Notes: generated by a model not told the origin, from the sequence alone. DNA of 39,859 bases from Klebsiella pneumoniae (GCA_945865755.1 CAMBFS010000011.1:1-39859); one strand, 5' to 3'. Shown: positions 16,993 to 25,194, counted from the first letter of the stretch. Translations and numbers: made by a program.

Positions 16993-17331
16993 ATGAAACT
17001 CTCTCCGCAGGCAACCATTATTGCTCCCGAGAAATTGCGTGACTATGCACTGAATCCCGCCAATCCCGACGGCGAACCAAAGGCCCGATTTCTTGCTGAA
17101 ATGGGCTATGAGCAACAGAACTGGCCGAGACTTGAAGTCGATTTACGGACGCAGCATCTTGCTCAGGAAGCTCGACCAGGAAAAAGGTCCATGTACGGTG
17201 AGAAATATGAAATTGTTGCGCCTCTCGTTGGCCCCAATGGGAACACGCGCTGGCTGCGGTCGATTTGGATGCTGCGTAATGGGGAGTCCGTCGCACGGTT
17301 TATAACCCTTATCCCGGAGAAACAACCATGA
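16993..17331 (+). CDS. DUF6883-like small protein
   Basis: 112 residues. The order LSPQATIIAPEKLRDYALNP, GKARFLAEMGY-like (residues 31-39) and the ending YEIVAPLVGPNGNTRWLRSIW with a basic C-terminus matches the DUF6883 fold, which also occurs as the C-terminal domain of some polymorphic toxins. Its stop overlaps the start of a DUF4926 gene by 4 bp, and this pairing is common in bacterial genomes, so a toxin/antidote relationship is plausible but unproven. Confidence 0.65.
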   Translation: MKLSPQATIIAPEKLRDYALNPANPDGEPKARFLAEMGYEQQNWPRLEVDLRTQHLAQEARPGKRSMYGEKYEIVAPLVGPNGNTRWLRSIWMLRNGESVARFITLIPEKQP

Positions 17332-17573
17332 CTTTTCCGCTATTTTCTCGCGTGATTTTGCTTGAAGATGTGCAAGACACCAATCTCGTCGTTGGCGACC
17401 TGGGGACTATTGTTGAGCACCATCCCGCGACGCATGAATATCCCGAAGGATACGAGGTGGAGTTTTTCGCGGGTAATGGGGACACGCTTGCCGTTGTCTC
17501 TGTTCCCGCGACCGCGCTGCGTCCTGTCACGCGCAACGATCTTCTCCATGTACGCCAAGTCGCGGCGGCATAA
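17328..17573 (+). CDS. DUF4926 small protein
   Basis: 81 residues with the DUF4926 pattern: LFSRVILLEDVQDTNLVVGD at the start, LGTIVEHHPA, YEVEFFAGNGDTLAVVSVPA and ALRPV. It is a small SH3-like beta barrel. It overlaps the DUF6883-like gene by ATGA and is very likely translated with it. Role: probable partner (possibly antidote) of that protein, inferred from linkage only. Confidence 0.7.
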   Translation: MTFPLFSRVILLEDVQDTNLVVGDLGTIVEHHPATHEYPEGYEVEFFAGNGDTLAVVSVPATALRPVTRNDLLHVRQVAAA

Positions 17574-17584
17574 TGAAACCTTAT

Positions 17585-17719
17585 GCGATTTCTCGAAATG
17601 ACTATCCCGTTTCTGGGTAGCCTGGATGAAGCGGAGCGGAATCCAGGCTCCGCGCGGGGCACCCCGGATTCCGCTCCGCTCCATCCGGGCTACATGGGAT
17701 AATTTTTTCTGGAAATCGC
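17585..17719. mobile_element. Nested inverted repeat, MITE-like
   Basis: The outer arms GCGATTTCTCGAAA and the reverse complement of TTTTCTGGAAATCGC bound a 135-bp element. Inside, GTAGCCTGGATGAAGCGG (17617 on) faces CCGCTCCATCCGGGCTAC (to 17693). It is non-coding and would fold into one long hairpin. The inner word is of a kind seen dispersed in many environmental genomes. Confidence 0.5.
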
Positions 17720-17746
17720 CTTAGACCTTGGACTTTGGACCCTGGA
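17719..17746. repeat. Heptamer array
   Basis: Four 7-bp units CCTTAGA, CCTTGGA, CTTTGGA, CCCTGGA immediately upstream of the methyltransferase gene. This makes the first codons of the longer reading frame (from TTG at 17728) repeat-derived and unlikely to be coding. Confidence 0.65.
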
Positions 17747-17769
17747 CCGTTCGTATCAGGAGCCTGGTA

Positions 17770-18450
17770 TTGGAAGACTCAGACACGTTACTTTCGCACA
17801 TCGCGGTTGAGACCTCGACGTTCCGCGTCGGGGCGCATGACTACCATGTCCGTTCGCTCCGTGACCGCCAACAATTTTGGGATGGCGATCATTGCTCCGC
17901 CGAAGCCGGGATTTCGTCCGCATCCTGGCCACTCTTTGGGGTGGTCTGGCCGTCCGGGCGCGCGCTCGCGGAAGAGATGTGCGAGTTTCCAATCGCAGGG
18001 AAGCGTATCTTAGAGGTGGGCTGTGGGATCGGCCTGTGTAGTATGGTTTTGCAACAGCGCGGGGCGGACATCACCGCTAGCGATTATCATCCAGTGGCGG
18101 AAGAGTTCTTGCGCCACAATACGGACCTGAACGGTCTCTCACCTATTCACTTTCAGCAGGCCCCGTGGGCGGGTCCGAATCCTGAGCTGGGCCGTTTCGA
18201 TCTGATTGTGGGCAGCGACCTGCTGTATGAACGCGGCCATCCAGCGCTGCTTGCCGCGTTCCTGGCGTGCCATACTAATCCCATCGCGCAGGTCATTCTC
18301 ACTGATCCTGGGCGAACTTACTGCGGGCAATTCAGCACCAAGATGGCCGCCCAAGGATATACCCGCACGGAACGACGACGGCATTTTATCGGGTCCGAAC
18401 TCCTCACGTCCCGAGGCCGCATTCTGAACTTCATTCGCGGCGAAGTTTGA
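17770..18450 (+). CDS. Class I SAM methyltransferase (Methyltransf_16/NNMT-like)
   Basis: 226 residues from a TTG at 17770, chosen because AGGAG lies 7 bp upstream and because earlier codons fall in a repeat array. The substrate-side start STFRVGAHDYHVRSLRDRQQF is followed by motif I LEVGCGIGLCSM, the acidic ASDYHP end of strand 2, and DLIVGSDLLYE (motif IV-like). This matches small nicotinamide-N-methyltransferase-like or protein-lysine methyltransferases. Substrate unknown. It overlaps by 4 bp with a longer version of the next frame, but that gene probably starts at 18483. Confidence 0.8.
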   Translation: MEDSDTLLSHIAVETSTFRVGAHDYHVRSLRDRQQFWDGDHCSAEAGISSASWPLFGVVWPSGRALAEEMCEFPIAGKRILEVGCGIGLCSMVLQQRGADITASDYHPVAEEFLRHNTDLNGLSPIHFQQAPWAGPNPELGRFDLIVGSDLLYERGHPALLAAFLACHTNPIAQVILTDPGRTYCGQFSTKMAAQGYTRTERRRHFIGSELLTSRGRILNFIRGEV

Positions 18451-18482
18451 TGACGCGGATGGTGACCACACCGGAGGAAACC

Positions 18483-18914
18483 ATGTCCACTCATACGAAT
18501 CTCGAAAAATGGGAAGCGCACGTTGTCGGTGAGTTCGTGACCAAAGATGTCGAACAAGCGCTGGCGACGATGGTCGAGGACGCGTCCGTCATGCACATGC
18601 CGACGCGCTCAGGCGGGCAGGGGAAGGCGGCACTGCGGGCGTACTATCGGGATATGTTCATTCCGTCGATTCCCTCGGAGTGGCAACACACCATGACCAA
18701 TCGCGTCGTGACCGAGAACACCATCGTCGAAGAGGCAACCGTGCGCTTACATCATACGAAACAGATGGAGTGGTTCTTGCCGGGCGTGCCGCCAACCAAT
18801 CAGTGGATTGACGTGGAGTTGGTGATTGTCATCGAATTTCGGGATGGCAAGATGGCGACTGAGCGCATCTATTGGGACCAAGCGGCGGTGTTGCGGCAGA
18901 TTGGCAAGTTGTAG
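18483..18914 (+). CDS. SnoaL-like (NTF2-fold) protein
   Basis: 143 residues from ATG at 18483, which has a GGAGG site. The profile is that of a SnoaL/NTF2 cone-shaped alpha+beta barrel: an N-terminal helix WEAHVVGEFVTKDVEQALATM, the VMHMPTRSGGQGK segment, HHTKQMEWFLPGVPPTNQ and the ending VIEFRDGKMATERIYWDQA. Such proteins are small enzymes (isomerases, hydrolases, polyketide cyclases) or binding proteins. The His-Met and Trp/Asp pattern suggests a ligand pocket but no substrate. It follows the methyltransferase by 32 bp. Confidence 0.8.
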   Translation: MSTHTNLEKWEAHVVGEFVTKDVEQALATMVEDASVMHMPTRSGGQGKAALRAYYRDMFIPSIPSEWQHTMTNRVVTENTIVEEATVRLHHTKQMEWFLPGVPPTNQWIDVELVIVIEFRDGKMATERIYWDQAAVLRQIGKL

Positions 18915-18931
18915 GGTGCGTTGCGCCAGGT

Positions 18932-18959
18932 CCGAGTTTCGGGTTCCGAGTTCCCTGCG
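18932..18959. repeat. Heptamer array
   Basis: CCGAGTT, TCGGGTT, CCGAGTT, CCCTGCG keep a 7-bp period. A second related stretch (CTCCGAA, CGCTAAA, GTCCGAA) follows at about 18977-18997. Confidence 0.5.
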
Positions 18960-19005
18960 GCTTTCCGCTCCACGGACTCCGAACGCTAAAGTCCGAACTC
19001 AATAG

Positions 19006-19131
19006 CTGTTGTCGGATGTGTACAACTGGTTCACTGAGGGGTTTGAGACCAAGGACTTGCAAGAGGCAAGCGCGTTGTTGAAAAAACTGGAGGAAAAGGC
19101 AGTACTACGCTTATGTGAGTTTAATTTTTAG
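19006..19131 (+). pseudogene. C-terminal remnant of a cyclase/TPR-type regulator
   Basis: The frame reads LLSDVYNWFTEGFETKDLQ, EASALLKKLEEK and stops at TAG 19129-19131. YxWFTEGFxTKDLQEAxALLxxL is the characteristic end of large class III adenylate-cyclase/ATPase/TPR regulators of environmental bacteria. Only 41 codons remain, directly preceded by an in-frame TAG. It abuts the Phd/VapC module, which starts 15 bp later. Confidence 0.6.
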
Positions 19132-19146
19132 GCTAATTTTAGCTCC

Positions 19147-19392
19147 ATGATTAAACTGAACATTCATGAAGCAAAGACGCATCTTTCGCGCTATCTCAAG
19201 CACTTGGAAGCTGGAGAAACTATTCTCCTGTGCCGACACAACGTCCCCATCGCTGAGATTCGTTCCTTGCCTCCGCAACGCACCACCCCTCGGCCTCTCG
19301 GTACGGCAAAGGGCAAGGTAAAGGTGCCGCCCGAGTTCTTTGAGCCGCTGCCCGAAGAGATCCTCCGGGCTTTTGAGGGACAGGGGTTATGA
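19147..19392 (+). CDS. Phd/YefM-type antitoxin
   Basis: 81 residues. MIKLNIHEAKTHLSRYLKHLEAGETILLCRHNVPIAEI is a standard Phd/YefM DNA-binding N-terminus, in which the protein dimerises and autorepresses. The C-terminal tail (PPEFFEPLPEEILRAFEG) is the toxin-wrapping region. Its stop overlaps the toxin start by ATGA. Regulation is presumably by the antitoxin-toxin complex on the upstream DNA. Confidence 0.85.
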   Translation: MIKLNIHEAKTHLSRYLKHLEAGETILLCRHNVPIAEIRSLPPQRTTPRPLGTAKGKVKVPPEFFEPLPEEILRAFEGQGL

Positions 19393-19775
19393 GGGTGCTA
19401 GTGGATACCTGCACGTTCCTGTGGATGGCCGATGATGCCCCAGAGCTGTCCGCCCAAGCACGCGCTATCGTCACGGACCCGAACAATGAGGTGTATCTGA
19501 GCGCCGCCTCGGTATGGGAAATCGCGATCAAGTATGCACTTGGGAAACTCCCCTTGCCCGAACTCCCGCGCCAGTTTGTTCCCGCGCAGCGAACGCTGCT
19601 TGGGCTCACGGCGCTCCCGATCGAAGAAGCTGCCGTGTTAGCCCTGGATCGTCTGCCAGCGCTTCATCGAGATCCGTTTGACCGGATATTGATCTGTCAA
19701 GCACTCACTCATGGTTTGGTGATCGTCAGTCCTGATCCGCGGATTCAGCAGTATCCGATATCGAGCTTGTGGTAG
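19389..19775 (+). CDS. vapC: VapC-type PIN toxin
   Basis: 128 residues with PIN acidic residues Asp6 (VDTCTFLWM), Glu44 (SVWEIAIKYALGKL), Asp95/Asp98 (HRDPFDRILI) and Asp116 (VSPDP). It belongs to the subgroup with the HRDPFDR motif that pairs with Phd-type antitoxins. An RNase inhibiting translation when freed from its antitoxin. It overlaps the antitoxin gene by 4 bp. Confidence 0.9.
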   Translation: MRVLVDTCTFLWMADDAPELSAQARAIVTDPNNEVYLSAASVWEIAIKYALGKLPLPELPRQFVPAQRTLLGLTALPIEEAAVLALDRLPALHRDPFDRILICQALTHGLVIVSPDPRIQQYPISSLW

Positions 19776-19807
19776 CAGCGATTGCGGGTTGCTGAGCACT
19801 CCAGTCC

Positions 19808-19909
19808 ATGAACGAGGGTAGCGTGTTCCGAGAACAGACGATGTACATTGGCTGGAAACGCTATAGCTTCAGGGCCATTGATGATACGGATGAAAAGCCG
19901 AACGAGTAA
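19808..19909 (+). CDS. Possible 33-aa peptide or gene fragment
   Basis: ATG at 19808 opens MNEGSVFREQ, then YIGWKRYSFRAIDDTDEKPNE and TAA. The amino-acid make-up is protein-like, but there is no clear ribosome binding site and no family. It could equally be the tail of a truncated gene. Confidence 0.2.
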   Translation: MNEGSVFREQTMYIGWKRYSFRAIDDTDEKPNE

Positions 19910-19939
19910 GGGAACAACATTCACCAGAGGAGGAAGAAG

Positions 19940-20338
19940 ATGCGACGATGGACAATCGGAGTGATGGCCACGGTGACAATACTGACCAGTAGTGTCGCAT
20001 GGGCGGAGGGGCCGGGGCAGAAGTGGGGGACGCGCTACAAAGGCACGGTGGCGAGTGTGGGACCCGGCAAATTGATGGTGTCGCTCGCGGCACCCGCGGC
20101 AACGACCGCGACGCGGGCGACCTCAGCGGCAATGATCGGTAGCACGCGGATATTCGACATCCCCGCCGATGCGCGTATTTCGTGTCGTGGGCGGGCGTGC
20201 ACGTTGGCGGAATTGACGCCAGGAACGCCGATCAAGGTGAAAACCGCACAGCGAGGCGGGACCACGGTCGTGACCGAGATCCGAACTCTGAGACAGCAAA
20301 ACGCGCGGCCAGGCTGTGGCCCGTCCACGGGCGGATGA
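19940..20338 (+). CDS. Small exported protein, DUF5666-like fold possible
   Basis: 132 residues. The signal peptide (MRRW, hydrophobic VMATVTILTSSVAWA, cleavage after AWA) directs export. The mature part has a repeated beta pattern (YKGTVASVGPGKLMVSL, RIFDIPADARISCRGRACTLAEL, GTPIKVKTAQRGGTTVVTEI) like single-stranded OB or DUF5666 domains in which a short polypeptide 'factor to be applied' is described by the cysteine pair RGRAC. No binding partner is known. RBS GAGGAGGAAGAAG is strong. The ATG of the next gene lies 56 bp downstream. Confidence 0.6.
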   Translation: MRRWTIGVMATVTILTSSVAWAEGPGQKWGTRYKGTVASVGPGKLMVSLAAPAATTATRATSAAMIGSTRIFDIPADARISCRGRACTLAELTPGTPIKVKTAQRGGTTVVTEIRTLRQQNARPGCGPSTGG

Positions 20339-20393
20339 GCAGGAAAAATCCGCGAGTGGCAACATTATGAGGGATGAGGAGGGGAGAACGCCG

Positions 20394-21863
20394 ATGATTC
20401 GACAACAACGACGGGCGCACGCACGGGCGCAACGAAAAGCGGACCGACACACGGGCCAGCGAGTATCGTCAGGGATGGTGCTCGCTTCCGGGGTGGCATT
20501 GTCGCTGGGGATGGGGCTGGCCAGCCAACCGGTGGAGGCCGCCTCTTTCACGGTCATAAATCTGAATGATGACGGAGCCGGCAGTTTGCGGCAGGCTATC
20601 GTGGACGCCAATAGTGCGGCTGGGACGGATACGATCAGGTTTCAGGAGGGATTGACCGGGACAATCCCCCTGACGACCGGGCAACTCGAGATTACTGATT
20701 CGCTGGACCTCGAAGGGCCGGGAGCAGCGACGATCACGGTGAGCGGCAACAATGCCTCGAAAGTGTTCTATATCTACAGTGCGACGGCGGAGCTTGATGT
20801 CTCGATCTCGGGGCTGACGATTACTGGAGGGAATGACCAGATTGGCGCGGGCATTTTTAATGCCAACGAAAACCTCACGCTTGACAGTGTGACGATCACG
20901 AGCAATACCGCGACGAATGGTGGCGGTGGGATTTGGGCAAGTGGAAACCCCGAGGCCCCCGTGATGGACCTCACCATCCTGAATTCGACGATTTCCGGTA
21001 ATACGGCCGGCACCTCTGGCGGTGGAATCTACATTGGGGATACCGGTGGACCGCTGCTCATCCAGAACACGGTGATTTCCGGGAACACCGCGATTGGTGG
21101 TGCTGGTGGCGGGGTGTTCTTTTACTCTCCCGACAACAACACGACAATTGAGGATTCCACGATTTCAGGCAATACGTCGCAGACCGGGGGAGGGGGTATT
21201 TTCCTCTACTTCGCGGACGCCGGGACGCATACTATTCGGCGGACGACCATCTCCGGGAACACGACCGGGACCGGAGGAGGAGGGGCTCTTTTTGATGCGC
21301 CATTCAACAATCCCGTTGTGCTGGAAAATAGCACGATCTCTGGCAACACCGTCACGGCCTGTGATGGAGGTGGCGTCTTTTTCGGTTACGCGACCGCGAG
21401 TGCGGTGCGACATACGACGGTCGCCAGCAATTCGGCGACGGGGACCGGTGGGGGAATCGTGGCGCACATTGGCTCTGTGACTCTTGACCATACGATTGTC
21501 GCGGACAATACCGTCGGTGGTGTCGGCGACGATTTGGGAACCCCGCTTTCCCCGAGCGGAAGGTTCATCGCGATTTTCAGTCTGATTGAAGCCCCAGGAA
21601 CGGCGGATATTATCATCGACACCGACGGGAATGCCCTTAACGTGGACCCGCAGCTCGGCAAATTGGCCAATAATGGTGGCCCTACGCTGACACACCTCCC
21701 GGCGAACGCGAGTCCCGCCGTGAATACTGGCAATCCCAGCATTGCCGCGCCACCCAGCACCGATCAACGTGGGCTCACCCGCATTGTGGGCACCGCGATT
21801 GATATAGGTGCGGTCGAGACGGTTGTGGTGCCGGTGATGTTGCAGGGGTTTGAGGTGGAGTGA
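20394..21863 (+). CDS. Right-handed beta-helix surface protein (choice-of-anchor Q/CSLREA type)
   Basis: 489 residues from ATG at 20394 (AGGAGGGGAG site upstream). After a long basic n-region and a hydrophobic segment (LASGVALSLGMGLASQPVEA), the mature start FTVINLNDDGAGSLRQAIVDAN is the CSLREA-type signature. Then come at least six beta-helix turns built on TISGNTxxxxGGGI, each about 25-30 residues. The end carries GGPTLTHLPANASPAVNTG and DQRGLTRI, typical of the choice-of-anchor Q group of secreted proteins. Probably displayed on or released from the cell surface. No catalytic motif is visible. It precedes the trimodular gene and may share its transcript. Confidence 0.8.
   Translation: MIRQQRRAHARAQRKADRHTGQRVSSGMVLASGVALSLGMGLASQPVEAASFTVINLNDDGAGSLRQAIVDANSAAGTDTIRFQEGLTGTIPLTTGQLEITDSLDLEGPGAATITVSGNNASKVFYIYSATAELDVSISGLTITGGNDQIGAGIFNANENLTLDSVTITSNTATNGGGGIWASGNPEAPVMDLTILNSTISGNTAGTSGGGIYIGDTGGPLLIQNTVISGNTAIGGAGGGVFFYSPDNNTTIEDSTISGNTSQTGGGGIFLYFADAGTHTIRRTTISGNTTGTGGGGALFDAPFNNPVVLENSTISGNTVTACDGGGVFFGYATASAVRHTTVASNSATGTGGGIVAHIGSVTLDHTIVADNTVGGVGDDLGTPLSPSGRFIAIFSLIEAPGTADIIIDTDGNALNVDPQLGKLANNGGPTLTHLPANASPAVNTGNPSIAAPPSTDQRGLTRIVGTAIDIGAVETVVVPVMLQGFEVE
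21828..21858 (+). repeat. 31-bp direct repeat, copy 1
   Basis: 28 of 31 bases match 24984-25014. It encodes the last residues VPVMLQGFEV of the beta-helix protein. See the other copy for the flanking arrangement. Confidence 0.6.
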
Positions 21864-21878
21864 GGACCGCTGAGGCAA

Positions 21879-21918
21879 GAATCGGAGAATCGGAGAATCG
21901 GAGATTCGGAGATTCGGG
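21879..21918. repeat. Octamer array
   Basis: Five 8-bp units: GAATCGGA three times, then GATTCGGA and GATTCGGG. It fills the gap before the trimodular gene. Confidence 0.75.
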
Positions 21919-21931
21919 GAGGGGGAGCACT

Positions 21932-24900
21932 ATGCGGTTAGCGGTCGAGTTCGTGAAAATCCCCGTCTGTTTCGACGTGTCACGCCTGACGTGTGAAGTC
22001 TCACAGTTCGCGGAAGCGGAATGGCTCCCCCATCCGCAAGGCCATCCCGGCAATTCCGCGATTCCGCTGGTCGCCGCGCATGGCGATCCCAGCAACAATG
22101 CGACGAAAGGGCCGATGCTGCCCACCCCCGCGCTCGACCGCTGTCCCTATCTACGTCAGGTACTCGCCTCCTTTCAGACCGTCATCGGGCGTACCCGCCT
22201 CATGCGACTGGATGCCAACGCCGAAGCCACGCCCCATGTGGACACCAATTATTACTGGTTCCAGCGGGTGCGCGTGCATGTGCCGATCCTCACGGCCCCT
22301 ACCGTCCAGTTTATTTGTGGTGGCCGCTCGCTGTCCATGGCGGCGGGAGAAGCCTGGATTTTTGATACCTGGAAACCGCATAACGTCCTCAACCCCAACG
22401 CGACCCAACGGGTCCACCTGGTGGCCGACTCCGTGGGGTCCGCCGCCTTTTGGGAGCTGGTCGCGCGGGGTGAGTCTCCTGGTGCCATGTCGGCGCAGGT
22501 CCCGGTGGCCCCCCGATATGTGCCATTCCTGCCCGATACGCACCCGGACCTCTTGCTCGAACGAGTCAATCAACCCGGAGTGATGTCCCCGTGGGAACAG
22601 ACCTCGCTACTGACCGTACTCCTCAATGATCTGGCCACGAGCGGAGACCCCCAACATCCATTGATTGCCGAATTGCGGCAGGTGCTGACACGGTTCCAAC
22701 AGGACTGGCGCGCGCTGTGGGCCCGGTATGGTGAAGCCGCCGAGGGGTGGCCCGCATACCAGACACTCCTGCGAGCATTGGACGGACAGTTGCCGCGCTT
22801 CGAGCAACGTTTCCCCTTGCCCAATCGCTCCGACGCGGTGGAGATCATTCGCCAGATGGTGATCCGTCCCGCGCTCAATCCTGATTTGCGCGTCACCCCC
22901 GTGCCAAGAGCAGTGCTCGCCACTGTCCCTGAGCGACCCGTACCCCCGACGACGGCCAGCACGCCCGCTCCCGCGCGGGTACCATCCGCCCATTCCCGTA
23001 TTGCGCACCCGATTTTTATTGTGTCGCCCCCGCGGTCCGGCAGCTCGTTGCTCTTCGAGACCCTCGCGCAGTCGCCGACGGTGTATACGATTGGCAAGGA
23101 GAGCCATGCGTTGATTGAAGGGCTCCCGCAACTGCATCCCGCGCATCGTGAGTTCTCGTCCAACCGTCTGACGGCGGCGGACGCGGATATCGACACGGCG
23201 GAGCAACTGCGCGCCACTTTTCTCGCGCGGATGTATGATCGCGACGGCCAGGCCCCGGACCCCCGGATGGCCGGTGTCCGGTTCCTGGAAAAAACCCCCA
23301 AGAATGCGCTGCGCGTTCCGTTCTTTCAGGCCATCTTTCCCGATGCGGTTTTCATCTATCTCTACCGCGACCCCCGCGAGGAAATTAGTAGCATGATGGA
23401 GGCGTGGCGGTCAGGACGCTTTGTGATGTATCCGCATTTGCCGGGGTGGTCCGGGTTGCCGTGGTCGTTAGTGCTGGTGCCAGGGTGGCGGGAGATGATC
23501 GGCAAGCCCTTGGCGGAGATTGTCGCGCGGCAGTGGGCGACGACCACGCAGGTGCTGCTGGATGACCTCGAACGTCTCCCCCCGGAGCAGTGGTGCGTGG
23601 CGAGCTATGATCGCCTGGTGTCGGACCCACAAACCGAAGTCGAGCGGCTCTGTGATTTTGTGCACATCGCGTGGGACCGGCACCTCACCGCCCCCTTACC
23701 GTTGGCGCGTCATACCCTGACGCCGCCTGACCCCGATAAATGGCGACGGAACGAAGTGGTGTTGACGGAGGTGCTACCGCTGGTGGCGGATGTCGCCGCT
23801 CGTGCGCGGGACTTCTTTGCCCGTATCCCAGTGGCCATGCCCATCCGTCGGGTTGCGCTTCCTCCTCCATCGGTACACACGCCGCCGAGCGCCTCTCCCG
23901 CGGTGTCCCAGCCGCCGCCTTCCACGGCAGAACAGGCTCATCCGTTTCGCAGTAGCTATACCGCGAGTGTCCCGGAGCTGTTGCGGCGGCTGCACAGCTC
24001 ATTACTGGTGTCCACTTACCAAAGTGGTCATGTCATCACCGTGCGCGCGGATGGTGGTCAGTTGAATACGCATTTTCGCGATTTTCAGAGTCCGATGGGG
24101 ATGGCGGTGGGGCCTCAGTATCTGGCCATCGGCACGCAGCACCATGTGTGGGAGTATCGCAACCAGCCCGCCGTGGCGCGGAAGCTTGATCCCCCGGGCA
24201 AGCATGATGCCTGCTTTCTGCTGCGGGCCGCGCATGTGACTGGGGACATTCGTATCCACGAACTTGCCTTTGCCGAGCAGACACTCTGGCTCGTCAACAC
24301 GCGGTTCTCGTGTCTGTGCACGTTGGATGGGGCGCATAGTTTTGTCCCGCGCTGGCGACCGCGGTTTGTGTCCCACTTGGCGGCGGAAGATCGGTGTCAC
24401 CTCAACGGTATGGCGGTGATCGACCAGCGCGTGCGCTTCGTGACCGCGCTGGGGCAGACGAATACGCCGAACGGCTGGCGCGAACGGAAAGCGAGCGGCG
24501 GGTGTGTCATTGATGTCGAATCCGGGGAAATCGTGGTGGCTGGGCTCTCCATGCCACACTCACCGCGCTGGTATGACGGGCGCTTGTGGGTTCTCGAATC
24601 TGGCAAGGGGACCTTGGCGACGCTGGATATTGATTCGGGTCGCATGCACACGGTCGCGGAATTGCCGGGCTTCACTCGTGGTTTGGCGTTCGCTGGACAG
24701 TATGCGTTCATCGGCCTCTCCCAGGTGCGGGAGAGTGTGTTTGGCGGGATTCCGTTGACCGAGCGGTTGCGGGAGCGTGCGTGTGGGGTGTGGGTGGTCA
24801 ATATCCAGAGCGGGAACATCGTCGGCTTTGTCCGGTTCGCCGACGCGATTCAAGAGATTTTCGATATTCAACTCTTGGCGGGTCTACGGTTTCCTGACTT

Positions 24901-25009
24901 GAGTGACCCGAACGGTGAGCTGATTGGCGGTGCGTATGTGTTGCCAGCGGCGGCGTTGGCTGAGGTGTGGCAGGGCATGAGTGGTGCCGGTGACGTGGCA
25001 AGGGTTTGA
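21932..25009 (+). CDS. Three-module protein: aspartyl-hydroxylase, sulfotransferase, TIGR03032
   Basis: 1025 residues. Residues 1-180 form an Fe(II)/2-oxoglutarate aspartyl/asparaginyl beta-hydroxylase-like domain with His102-x-Asp104 (PHVDTNYYW), His150 (WKPHNV) and Arg160. After a spacer and a Pro-rich linker (333-355), residues 360-635 are a PAPS-dependent sulfotransferase: PPRSGSSLL (366-374) as the 5'-phosphosulfate loop, and YRDPREEISSM (478-488) for the 3'-phosphate. A second Pro-rich linker (640-670) leads to residues 672-1025, a TIGR03032-type beta-propeller (LLVSTYQSGHVI, GMAVGPQYLAIGT, NTRFSCLCTLD, FVSHLAAEDRCHLNGMA, ASGGCVIDVESGE). There is no signal peptide. The protein probably modifies a protein or peptide, but the substrate is unknown. 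ATG at 21932 follows GGGGGAG. Confidence 0.9.
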   Translation: MRLAVEFVKIPVCFDVSRLTCEVSQFAEAEWLPHPQGHPGNSAIPLVAAHGDPSNNATKGPMLPTPALDRCPYLRQVLASFQTVIGRTRLMRLDANAEATPHVDTNYYWFQRVRVHVPILTAPTVQFICGGRSLSMAAGEAWIFDTWKPHNVLNPNATQRVHLVADSVGSAAFWELVARGESPGAMSAQVPVAPRYVPFLPDTHPDLLLERVNQPGVMSPWEQTSLLTVLLNDLATSGDPQHPLIAELRQVLTRFQQDWRALWARYGEAAEGWPAYQTLLRALDGQLPRFEQRFPLPNRSDAVEIIRQMVIRPALNPDLRVTPVPRAVLATVPERPVPPTTASTPAPARVPSAHSRIAHPIFIVSPPRSGSSLLFETLAQSPTVYTIGKESHALIEGLPQLHPAHREFSSNRLTAADADIDTAEQLRATFLARMYDRDGQAPDPRMAGVRFLEKTPKNALRVPFFQAIFPDAVFIYLYRDPREEISSMMEAWRSGRFVMYPHLPGWSGLPWSLVLVPGWREMIGKPLAEIVARQWATTTQVLLDDLERLPPEQWCVASYDRLVSDPQTEVERLCDFVHIAWDRHLTAPLPLARHTLTPPDPDKWRRNEVVLTEVLPLVADVAARARDFFARIPVAMPIRRVALPPPSVHTPPSASPAVSQPPPSTAEQAHPFRSSYTASVPELLRRLHSSLLVSTYQSGHVITVRADGGQLNTHFRDFQSPMGMAVGPQYLAIGTQHHVWEYRNQPAVARKLDPPGKHDACFLLRAAHVTGDIRIHELAFAEQTLWLVNTRFSCLCTLDGAHSFVPRWRPRFVSHLAAEDRCHLNGMAVIDQRVRFVTALGQTNTPNGWRERKASGGCVIDVESGEIVVAGLSMPHSPRWYDGRLWVLESGKGTLATLDIDSGRMHTVAELPGFTRGLAFAGQYAFIGLSQVRESVFGGIPLTERLRERACGVWVVNIQSGNIVGFVRFADAIQEIFDIQLLAGLRFPDLSDPNGELIGGAYVLPAAALAEVWQGMSGAGDVARV

Positions 25010-25014
25010 GGTGG
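24984..25014 (+). repeat. 31-bp direct repeat, copy 2
   Basis: Matches 21828-21858 at 28 of 31 positions. It includes the stop codon of the trimodular gene (25007-25009). In one frame it still reads VPVTWQGFEV, like the end of the beta-helix protein. The two copies bracket the trimodular gene. Confidence 0.6.
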
Positions 25015-25029
25015 TAAGGCGATTATTTC

Positions 25030-25097
25030 ACGCAGAGACGCAGAGACGCGGAGGAGGACCAGAATGTTGCTTCGGTGTTTCGTCCGCAATCCGCAAT
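25030..25097. repeat. Octamer and heptamer arrays
   Basis: ACGCAGAG twice and ACGCGGAG once (25030-25053), then CCGCAAT twice (25084-25097). The gap 25010-25194 holds no gene I can support. Confidence 0.5.
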
Positions 25098-25194
25098 TCT
25101 TGCGGTGCTGGCCAATCCACCGCAAACCCGCTAGAACATCCCACGAATCGGGGCGAGGCTCCCTCGCTCCGTGCCAGTACGTAAGGAGGCCCCC

